Origin: Hymenolepis diminuta
Lineage: Eukaryota > Platyhelminthes > Cestoda > Cyclophyllidea > Hymenolepididae
NCBI GenBank assembly: GCA_900708905.1
Contig: CAADRB010000032.1
Coordinates: 726,155-790,154 of the forward strand
DNA length: 64,000 bases
Direction: 5' to 3'
Positions 12,401 to 24,400 of the stretch are shown here, piece by piece. Position numbers and translations under genes: made by a program. The notes under the pieces are model-generated. The model was not told where the DNA came from, ran no database searches, and worked only from the letters and a program-made list of their open reading frames with translations. Positions within the stretch are counted from its first letter, which is position 1; each line of letters begins with the position of its first letter.

Positions 12401-15400
12401 ACAAGGGTAAGATTTGTAGCTAATACAAATCCATTTTCTGTTGGCTAAGAGACGTATATACGACCCACATAAAGCCGACCGATGCTTATCACGTAAGTTG
12501 ATCTTTTCAGTCGGTACAGGCAGTTTATAATCCACTTTGTCTATTTACCTGTCTGTGCTTAGGACTACTACTAGTATCGCATTTAAATGCAATCGTAATA
12601 TCATGTGATCTTATCGACCTTTATTCAAGAAATGTACCTAAAAGCATAACAACTAACTTTTATCAAAATTTTATTTTGTAATAAAACATGTTTTTTAAAT
12701 CGAGATGTAATAAAGTAGAATCTTTAATATACATTAGCGCACATAATCGCATTATTTTTTAATCATGGTCTCGTCGATTTTCAATATTTATTCACAGAAA
12801 TTCATTGGTCCGCAATTCTTCAATTCGATAAATTCTAGTTAGAATTCAAATCTTGGTATTTAGTCCACTATATTCCTTATTTAAGACTGGACAACAAATA
12901 CTTCGTTTTGGTTAGTTAATTCTAGAAAAGAAATTTTTTTTTCATGTCTAAATATTTCAGCTTCACTAATTGCATTAAAGAGCTTGCTGGTAGAAGGAAT
13001 TTGAATAAATGATCTTCATACGGCGTAGAAGTTTTATTAAGAATTACTCTATCTTTTTTGTTTGATAATTGCTTTTTTGTCTTTCCATAATTTGAGCTGC
13101 CAAAGATCGCGTGCCCACTTCTATTTTACCTAAGGTAGTTAAATCGTCTTAGCAATTAACTTTGCGTTAGAAGACAGTTATAAATCCTGCTTTAAAGCGT
13201 AGAAGTAATAAAATATCGTTGAACTGATAGTATAAAATATCGATTTATAAGTACTCAAATTTCAATTGCATTTTTGTTTAAGTATCGCTATATAAATGAT
13301 ATTAATATTGAATGCGTAGCGGTAGCTTGAGTGTATTGCTAAATCAGAGGTCATAAGTTCGAAAACCATTAGTAAATAATCAATAATTATGCAAATCCAC
13401 TTCTATAGAATAATTCTATTTTAAGTAGAGTTGACAAAATGTCATTTTCTCAAGTAAAAGGTTCCGAAACACATATTTTCCACCATACATTAATGTTTGT
13501 TGATACTTACCTTCAATACATTTTGGATAGAAAATCGGTGTTCATTATTTGCTATTTTCTTTATTCGCTTGAGAGTCTCAAACAGAGTAAACAGTGAAAA
13601 GACAGAATGGAGCATAATTAGATTTGTCTCTGTAAAATTGTCTTAAAACAGGAGGAAGGAAGCCAATAAAATTACAATTGCAATTGCGCAGATTTATAAT
13701 TATTTATGGAGACATAGACCATTCAAGCGATTAATTATCTCCATAGGGAACAGTTTGTACAAAACCAGTTGAAGTGTTATAAAATATCTGAATCCACGGT
13801 CAATAATAGTTGATACTTTAACAGGCCTTATTTTCTTCAGTAAGAACTGGAAGGCAATTATTAAATTCTTTATTATTGTTTGTCTTTGTTCTAAATTTGC
13901 CAATAGAATTTCATTTCATAACTTAATTTCAAAATTCCTGACGATGGAGATGATTAAGCTGAATATAAGCAATAGGCTATCCAAATTGTGACTAAATTCA
14001 AAAGCCAACAAATGCAATTTTCTCATATTTGCTACTCTTCTCTTCCAGATTCAAATCAGTGGAGTCAAGTCATTTATTAATGAACTCAACGAACCAGTGA
14101 GACTAACCCTCGGTCCACGAAAACTGACTGTCAGTCCAACCAAACAACCCACCTTCGGAAGTCCATCAAGCATTCGAAATGACTTTTTAGCAGGAGACCA
14201 AGACCAGTTATTAGTTCACACGGTCGACAAATTGGAGCCAAATGCTGTCTTCGACGTGAAAGTAAGACCAATTTATGAGACGGTGGCTGGAAGACAAATT
14301 ATGGATACTGAAGCTTTATGGGAACAGACAAGTTGTCGAACTCGAATGCATCGTAAGCTCTGTTCTTATTTGACATCGGTAGCAATTGTCCAATCAATTT
14401 TAGGTTAGAAGTTTATCATTTTAAATGACTATTGAATAAGGGCATACCCGAAAGCCAAATAACATAATTGAGGGTCCTAAAGTGCCTGTTTTTTATCAGA
14501 ACAAATGATACTCAAACTCGCCTGTCAGTCTTATCATTGATGAGAGCTAAATGAGCTTATTGTACTCTTGAAATCTTGACATTTTGTTTAGCGGATAAAA
14601 TTTTACATGAGTATTGCATATGATCTGTATGTAAATGCAAAAATATGGTGCGATTGAAAATTCGATAAGAGTTTATTACGCATGTAATAAGTTGTGTGGA
14701 TCAGGGTCAGTTTCATGAAATAAGTTTTCACAATAATCAATAAGACAATTCAAAGGTGGTTAGGAAACAACTCCAGTATATTGACCAAGACACTGCATTC
14801 AAAATCATATCTATGTACGCTATCAGCCATGTCGTCCTCGATGTCTTTGCGTGATGGTTAATTTATTGAAAGAAGGTTTCAGCTAGTTGTTTGCTATAAG
14901 CCTAATTAAACCTCTTAAACCTGATGTGGTTATCGAGATTGGGCAACGCTGTATCATTTAGAATAATCGGTTGTAAATTTTTACATTTAATAGTAATAAA
15001 TTACTAACTCCCAAGCCCATTCAAAAAAGCCTTTTCCACCAATTGAATTGGGTAGTATCATGCAGTCTTCTGATGTAAAACTCGAATTCTGCTAACCTCT
15101 TTACTAACCAGACTTAAAAGTTCATTCCCCTCGCTGAGTTTACACCGATGGTCGTCAAAACTCGTGATCCCTGAATCTGTAGGCGTGTAGGTTGCTCATT
15201 GCGCCACGGTGAAATGCTATTTATAACCGCTTAAGTTAAGTCAATGAAATGGAATAAATTTTCAATTTTCATATTACAAATACAATCTGTAATGCATTCA
15301 GCTGTGCCCGTTTAAGTACAGTCCATCAATGTAACTTATACCGACAAGAACTTGCAGCGTTCGATTTCCAAATAGATAATTTACGACAAACACAAATTTG

Positions 15401-18400
15401 TATTATGCCTGGACCAAAACAGTGCAATTATTGTAAATGAAGATTAATGTTTAACGAATGTAGGTTTACATTTCGACCCTTAGGAAATTCACATAGTTTC
15501 ATCTGGAAAGGAAATAAAAGATCACACGAATTGTATACGCTATATTAAACGGGGATTAAATAATACATATAATTCGAGAGAAAATTGGTAAAGTAACCGG
15601 CCATAATTATTGCCAGTAAGGGATAAAACGGGATATCAAGTAGGACTGTTTAATGAAGTCTGGATATCATGAACCTTACTTGTTTGATTTGGGAAGCACA
15701 GAATTGTGCGCTTTCTCATAAGGGTTATAATTTCTAAGCCCAAATTTCATTTTTTGGTCTCTGGGTTTCTGAATGAGTTTACATCTGCAATATTCAACGT
15801 TTTTTGAATATTTAATTCAATTAAACGTTTGATTCACCTGCATCCTCTTAAAGCGAAGAGCTTACAAACGAGGTCAGCAAAGTAGTCATAATACTGATAG
15901 AGGTCGCTAGAGATCTTCCAAGCTCAACCTATTTTTTAAGAGCCTTAATAATCAATGATCAAAACCCATATTGCGATCAAAAGGCAAGTTGCCTCGAAAT
16001 CTCTGTCAAACTATATCTATGATATATAACAATGTGAGAAGAAGGTCTACTGTCAGAATAAAAAGATGGTTTAAACAGCCTTTCACAGAAATCCTAGAAA
16101 ATTGACCTACCCTGAAGTGACGGTCAAATACCTGTCGGGTTCCATCTACGAACATCCGGTGGGCGCAGTCACTTTATCTCTGACAGGTTTATTTTATTCG
16201 CTAATGGAAACCAAAGTGAGTAATGATTTCTTTTGCAGAAGTCTAATCAGGATCTTCTGAAGAGATTTACTATTCAGAATGAAAAAGTTCGTAGGAGGAA
16301 ATGTGATCGTTATGTAGGGAAAGGAAATGAAAAGCCGTAAAAGGAGTTATGACTACCGGTACAAAACAATAATCTCACTTGCTTCCGTGGTAATTTCCGA
16401 TAGCATATCTGATAACATCGGTGAATTAGGAATGTGAAGGAAAAGACAGCCTTGAAAAAAAACAAAATATTCGAGTCTATTTTATGTGATAAAAATATTT
16501 CTTGCATAAAAGTAATGAAACTCATGGCTTATCCCTCGTCCTTTAAGAGTTTTTAGTGGTTTGTGTTATTGATTGTAACACATGCACTTCAGCTATCGGT
16601 TACAAGGCTACAGTATTTTTTATTCTTTTTCATTACAAATATTCTGTTATAGACTCTGTATCTCTTACGAAGCTTCACGAAGCTTCGAACAGCAATAGGT
16701 TGACAATATTTATTCTATCCTTTATTGGTGGTCCCTATAGTAGAGCCCCTCTTGCGATAAATTCACTCGTCCTTTGACCATGCCATCTTTCCACGAATAC
16801 CCCAATTTCTATCAATCTTCGTACATTTGATTGAGAAGTTTGAAGTCTATTAGCTACAATCCAAAAATGGGAGTTGAGATGGGCCTCAAGCATAAAATGC
16901 GCCGGCCTTGGCTTTGGCGACTCACCCATATTATGAGTTTTAAGAAGGAAGATGGCACTGATAATTAATGGTAGAGGTAATGAGGAATCTGCACTCTATT
17001 TGCAAAGAACGTGTTTTGCAAATAGTTCGTGAATCAAAAATGACTGTTAGCGAGGGGATGAGAAAATACTACGTAGACAACCTCAGTTCACTTCTTGATA
17101 AATTCTATATCTTGAGCCTATCGCGCTTTCGTAAAATTCAATATAACCAGTGGTATTGTAAAAGAACTACCCATCCGTAGATTACCTAGACTTTGCCCTT
17201 TCAAGATAGTGAGACGAAATGGTTGAGTGATTGCTTCGAACTTTTATCATGCAGACCGTGCACTTTCTGCAGATTATCCCCTTGCTCCTCAAGCACATTA
17301 ATCATTTAAAAAAAGGCTGGTTAATTCCGGTTTGGCTAGTTTGATAGAAGAAGAAATTAGAATCGATTGGGAATCGGTTAACTTTCAGTCGGTAGAGTAA
17401 GTTTAGAAGTGGGACCACCATTATCAAAACAAGTATTTAGTAAAAATTTGAATGGTTACTATCTTTTTGACTGATTATATTAGACTGAAATGTCGATATA
17501 CAGCACATATCTTAAGCTTATTCATTTAATTGTTTGGAAATGAAGTTTTTATATCGCTTTCAAAACAGAAAAATAATAATTTTACATTATTCTGCCCTGA
17601 ATTGCCCGGACTTGTACAAGTTATTTCCTTATTCATACATCTATCCTCCGTTTTAGCTCCAGTTAACATCACGGCGCCAGTTCCAGTGGCTTTCAAAGCA
17701 GACACAAATGAAGTCATTGTCCGGCTTCTTCGAGTTAGTGAGAACTTGGGTCCAATCAGAAAATACTACTTAATCGTTAGTAATCATGATCGAGCTGGTG
17801 TCCTGAGTACTGCAGATCACGTCAACTGGCATACCGAGGTAAGATGGCACCCTCAGATTTTTCAATTATCGTCTTTAATTCGGCCGCATTTACGAAAATG
17901 GCATATTGCGGAGGGATAAATTTGACTATAATGCACCCTTTAGTGCTGTTTCATCTAACCATTTGTTTTCGTATATATTAAAGCATTAATAGAGTTTGAA
18001 AGCTCTGTCTATTAAATGGATGATAAGGTTATAAATAGATATAATTCACAAGAAGTAGACTAGCCTAGTATAAGACGAGTCTGTGCTTCATGTTTTGGTG
18101 AATGAAGCCGTGTCCATTGGTATCCGTATTGGTCTTTTCCTTTCTCGTCTCAGTTGCAGTGAAAATTTCGTAATTGAAAAATATAACTATTTGCCATCGA
18201 TAAAACTAATCTGGCAGAATCTGCCCTTTTCAGCTTAATAATATATCTCAAGAGATATAATGAACAAATCCTTCATCTGTTGGAGGCTTTTGTTCAAACT
18301 GTTCAACAAATTACATATTAAGTTTTAGATTTCTTATATTTGATAATTTCCGAGTTATGTCCACTGCTAAGGTAGTTTCTCTATACAGTATCAGAGAATT

Positions 18401-21400
18401 TATTCTTAAAATATAAGTTATATCGGAATGTATGGTTGGAGAATTTTACTCTTCCCTATTTATAGGCCAATGGGCAAACTTGTTCCTCAAGTTCACCAAT
18501 TGGCAGTTATTATTATTGCTATGCTTACGCTAAAAACTTTTGCAAGTTCTAATCACCGCAGGGTACCTGAATACGAGAAATAATAAAATAGTTGAATAAG
18601 GGATAAAAGTGGGGACCGAGTGGGGATATGTGATGAAATCAAGATGTCAAGAATCTTGCTTTATTTGATTTGATTGTTCACTTACTCATAAGGGTTATGA
18701 TTCACCTTAAAATATCCTAATATTTTAAGACTCTATTTTGTTATTTGATCACTGAGAAGCTAGGTGAGTTAATGTCCACAGTATTCAAATTCTGTTAAAT
18801 AATTGATGTAACTGAATGTCAGGTCATGCCACTAAGTCATTTGTATCTTCCTACCGCGAATGATCAGCTTGAAGAGGATAATATAGACATTTTAAACAAT
18901 AGAGCACACTAAATTTCACGCAAGATAAAATCCAATGAAAAAATTCACATGACCATAGGCCGGAGGATAATAAATGGGTTCTCAAATAGTAATAGCCGTC
19001 ACCTACTAGTTTTTTATTATATAACTAACACATCATCATTATCTGCTATAGTCTATTAAATCAGATGGCAAAATAATTAAAGTTTTTTTCGTTTTTCTTT
19101 TGGTCTTACCACGGATAAGAAAAGCTAAACGAGAAAGCATAAACTTAAAAACACGTGAGGAGGATAGTGAAGGGCAGGGATATTATTAGAAAAACAGGTG
19201 TAACCGCTTCATTTGAGCGACTCAGGTCGTCTGATTTGTACCAAATATTCATTTTCCTTTCACTATTTTAACTCTAGTGTATTTTAATTCGTCGTGCAGA
19301 ATATAGCAACGTGGTTTATTGGCCAAAAATCAGGTTAGTTTAGAACGGAAGAAGTGATGGTGTGATATGGTACGGTGAGAATTGTTTTAATGTGATAAGT
19401 TTATTTAAGTAGCATGAATTGAATACATAGAACAACTGAAGAGAACACTTTTAAATAGGCTTTTGGTTTTTTCAGCTTCTTCGTATTTCTCCCAAAGGAA
19501 ATGAGGCGGAAACACGCGTTGCCGCAGAATTTACTCAACTCGCTTTTGAGTCAACTCAACTTGAAATTCAAGTCGGTGGGCAAAAGCAGTTGGCACGATT
19601 TCGAAGATCACTGCCTCGAAAACAGCTGTCCAAAATTCTTCAAGGTCCATCAAATATACTCAACGATGAACCACATAGACAATCTTATTCAGAGATACTG
19701 CTCTATGATTGCGATTTAAGGCGGGGAAAATGGTACAAAGTACGTAGGAAAAGGCTGCTTCTTTCTGAGGAATGAAGTCTAGCTCTTATTATTTTAAGTC
19801 ACATTACCCTGATATTGTCATTGCTCGTCATTTATGACAATCTTCTCTCCACAAAGCTAATTTGGTATTTCTTTAGGTCTTGGATTGTCAGTTCCTTGTC
19901 ATCTTAGATGCGGAATTTCTGAAAATTTATTGACATAGTCCAATAATTTGAAAAATAAATGGAAGTTTTTATCATTATTAGGTCGCACTTCAAGAATACA
20001 AAAAGAAAATTAATTCGTTCAATGATCAGTTCCTAGAACGCTTATTATTGGAAATCATATGAGTAAAAAATTTTTACACTGCTCTGCACATATCTATTAT
20101 TAAATATAGCATAATATAATTTCGGTCGAATGAAATCTAGTTGAAGATTCAAAAACTTACTGTCTAGACTTCTGACCTTATATCCTTTTTGTAACGGATA
20201 TGAGAATCCACTTGAAGTGAATTAGGTGACCAGCCTTAATCTCCTGAGAAGGATGGTTTGGCAGCATTTCCCATGGGTAAAGAAAGGTTATTAAAATGAG
20301 CTTCTGTATTCGATAGAAAATAACTCTAGGAGTTGTCCTTCCACCCATTGATTAAAGACTGTCACGGTATAGGTGCTTGCCTACCATTCATTTATATCTG
20401 TGGGTAAAACGGAATTGTTTATATCCTAATTACTGTCTGATGGTTCATCTGTAAAGTTTTTCAACTCATTTTATATTCTGCGGATTTGTATTTATAATAA
20501 TACAAAATGAATTAAATATGCACAGTTACGCTTAATATGATTAGTAATGTTTTTAAAATATATTCACTATGGTTCATTTTGCTTTCTATTTGTAGTTTTT
20601 GGCATCCGCTTCTCATCCAGTACTTGTTAGAACTTTAAGACAACTAATACTGGTACAAAATAATCTTTAGTGCCAAAATTTTAATTTTACGTTACTCCAA
20701 GATTTTGTCAAAATGAATTCGTTTGATAAAATTTTATGGGGATTTGACAGTTGTAATTTACATATGTTTGATGTAAACTTAGTTTCTAGACTTTTGTCCT
20801 CGAAATGTTTACCTCTTGCGAATAAACACAGATAAACAGTGTGACCTTAACAAAGTCGGAGATAAGAGAATGCTCAAGATGAAGCTAAAAGGAAATGTTT
20901 ATCAGATATTCGGAGGTCAATGTCTAGTGGAGTCGAATTTAAAGGAGAAGTTGTCTTATTTTCTGGTATTTAGCATACAAGTTATATGGACCTGTAATTT
21001 ACTGGAAACTATGTGCAGAGTACTCCAGAGAGAACACTTCTTATCTAAATCACACCGTAACATATTGCTTCAGTTAAATAGACAAACTAGACATACTTGA
21101 CGATAGTCTTAGTGAAGTCACCTTGTGTCGTGTGATCTGACCCTAAGAACCCGGATACTATGCTATCATCCTCCAAATATTGAAAGATAATCTAATCACT
21201 TGCATAAGTGGAACGGTTTAACGATTATATGCGTAAACGCATGTCGCTCGTATACAATTGGCAGATAGGTTGTTGAAGATCGTTTGTTAGACTTATGATC
21301 TTCTTAATACTGTCTTTATGTCTCGATAATTAAGTATTATTTAAATGAACTCGCCCGTTGATGAAATTAACTAACCCGATCTGATATTTTATCCATTGAC

Positions 21401-24400
21401 CGCACACAGGTGCAATTTTATTCATGTCGCTTGTCTGTAACTTATTTATATCTATGTGTAAAAGTGTATTCCTTGACGTCAGCATTTCAAACATCTCAAA
21501 CTAAGTGCTGATTGAGTATATTTTCTTATATTTTCCCTAAATAAATGTGGTAGAATGAAACAGGGTCATCACAGGTAAAGAATCATATGCTTGATAAGTA
21601 TTCACTTTATTTTTCAATTCCTTTAGGCCATACTTCTCGCATGTATCTACCCGGATATTCAGTACTCCATCCCGTTAAATAAGCGGCCAATCAATAGTTA
21701 CTATAACGGGAACCAGATGTCCAACAAACCTCTTGACCAAACTGACAAAGACGGTGATTACGACGACAGCATCAATCCTAACTACTGCTCCTCAAGTCGA
21801 TGGTCGGTGACGTTCACGCCAGAGGAGAATCTTATTGTGAACGATGCTGACGGATCGGCAGATGAATTAGGAGGGGTTGGGGCGAGTGCTTCGGTGAATG
21901 GAGTGACTTCTCGTGCTGGCCCCTCCTTCTTTACCATCATTCTAGTGACGGTGATAATTGGTATCGCACTGGTTGCTCTCATTTGTATTGCAGTGCAGTG
22001 CTTCTTCAGGTTAGCCCAATTTGCTCGAAAGGATAGTGTCATTAAATATATTACATTTACTGAGAGGAGAGGAAAGTGAGGTTTGGGGAGTTATGCATGG
22101 CTCAATTTACAAATGGTGTCATTTCACTTATTTATTTACTTGAAAGGGTTCCATTTAAATTATTATAGTCATGCCAGCTTTTATTTGGTGAAATAACAAT
22201 TTGTAATAATAATTCTAGTTTCTTTTTGCTAGAATAATGTTTCGTCAACTTCAGCTTTTAACGTGCACGTCTGCAAAGTCAGTGACTATTGGTTTGGGTC
22301 GAGGGAGCGTGAAAAGTTTTCCCTTGGATTTAAATTAAAACGGGCAGTCCACGTGAAATTCTTATGATCATTATGATGGCTGTCGTATGTCAATTACACT
22401 GAAAGTTAGTTTTTATAGACAAAAAGGTGTATTCCGTTGTGCTTTCTCAGTCAAGCATTTAACGAACCATTTCTAAAATGTTTGACAGCAGAAGAAAGTG
22501 TGCACCTGGAAGTGACCGAAATTTAAAGATAAGCTGTCAAATTATTCCCTCATCTTCAACAAGTTGGCATAATTTGAGTTTTGCAGCTAATATAAACCAA
22601 GGCCTGTAAAATTGCTTCTAACATGCAGTGGATGAGTTGAATTGATGGAAGGCAGGCGTAAAGCATACAAGTATACTTAGACCTCTTAACTGGTCTGTCT
22701 AAAAGATTCTTAATACATCGAAGTCCGCTTTTTTGTCGCAAATTATTCTTTTAATATTTTATAATTTTATCTAAAATATACTGCAATCACCTTGGCAGGG
22801 GGATCATCATAGGGCAATTTTCAAACTCAAAATCACCCCTCAGAAAGTATTCTTGACAATTTCATGCAATGAAACTCCGAACATATTTGATTGAAAACTA
22901 GACTGGTTATAATATGGATCACAAATTTGAACTGAACAGGAGAACATAAGACTGCACTTCTTACATTCATTAAAAAGTCTGAAATATAAAAATTTTATCA
23001 TTTTGTATTCTCTCAAGATTTGGTTCCAGATTTTTGAGACTATTAGCTTCGACTAGAGATAATTTCAGGTTGTATTAGTTAACTTTATCGGTTTGCACCG
23101 GTTTTGAACTTGAGAATGCAAAATCACGTATTCCACGGATGAGTTATGCCACATAGAACTGTACCGACAGGATTATTACTGTTATCGGATAAAAGTGGTA
23201 ACCTGTAATAAATTGGAAAATTGAAAAGCTTCAGGAATGATGATAAAATAAATAACAACTAACCATGAGAAGGGAATTTTATTTAATTACCCATCTTTAA
23301 TTTCCAATCATTATAGTCTTTCAGAAGATTTTACCATTGCAGGTTTATTTAAAAGCATATGCAGTATGAATTAATCTAAAATGAAATTCTCTCGATTTTA
23401 TGGAGTCGAAATTTTTAAGTAATATCGCAGACGAGACGTAATTAGGATTCACCATGAAGTGTGACGGCTTTTGAAAAATGAAACATATATTATTATTTTA
23501 TTCTCCAAAATACAAATACAAGTGCAATAATATTTTAATAATACTGTATCTTATTTTCTCCTTATTCGTTAACGACCAAATCATTTCCATTCTTTATTAA
23601 ATGAAAATATGGGAATTTAACATTGAAGTACCTAGAAGTCGTGAGTTTGGAAATTGTTCAAATCGACATTTGAAGGATAACGTTACTAGATTATCGTTTT
23701 ACGAAACTCCGATGCTTATTTGTCAAGTTATTATGGATAATTTGTAGTAATGTACGATTTGATAGTAATTTAGAAAGATTAGAAAGATTAATCATTAATC
23801 GGAACGATATTTTAAATACAGACAGAATTGCAATATAATTGTCCGAATAGGAATACTGCAAACTTTAATCAATTTTGAATTTCAACAGATAGAATGGAAA
23901 TTTGTTGAATAATTGGAATCAGTTCTAAGGTTTTATAAATTTTCAAATTGTCTTGAAATGACTCGATTTCTATTTTGCAAGATGAAGGGAAGCGATTTTT
24001 ATGCATTTACAGAATTTTATGTCCTGATAGTCATTCTCCCAGCTATCATTCTGTTCTTAAGTGTTTTTATACGGTCAAGCAATTAATCGCAGGAAATGCT
24101 GATTCAGTAATATTTTATCTGTCCACTTTAACGGTTCTCATTTTATAGAAATATTCTCTATGCTGAGATTGTCAGATATCGGTGGAATATGAATTCCATA
24201 AATTCTCGTAAGCACAGTCCTTTGGAGTGTAAGAAGTGCGTTAAGGATGGGAGGAAGATTGGAGTATATTTGAACTCAATTAAAAGAAGGAATTCATTTA
24301 GATGAGGTCGATTAAAGGAGTAGGCGGGTAAAGGTTGCATGAAAGAGTTTCAAATTAACTGCAGAGTATTCATCTGAAAAATTGAGATTGCTATTCATAT

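Larger units (their letters stand above)
14353..17656 (+). other. LAR intron, 3,304 nt
   Basis: Contains a minus-strand tRNA-like head at about 15,130-15,212 and one member of a diverged repeat pair at about 15,618-15,734. A minus-strand open stretch at 16,735-16,929 vaguely resembles a helix-turn-helix. No supported gene. Confidence 0.6.

Noticed and set aside
19501..19775. Two additional plus-strand frames over the 19,476-19,739 exon
   Set aside because: Only the third frame joins both neighbours in phase and resembles LAR membrane-proximal sequence.
20816..21100. 94-codon plus-strand open stretch in a LAR intron
   Set aside because: No recognisable domain; the flanking exons already join in phase without it.
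22010..22080. Alternative exon end at AAA|gtgagg (22,077)
   Set aside because: It would shift the frame into the next exon; CAG|gttagc restores the FFRRRPK stop-transfer. Kept only as a read-through hypothesis.
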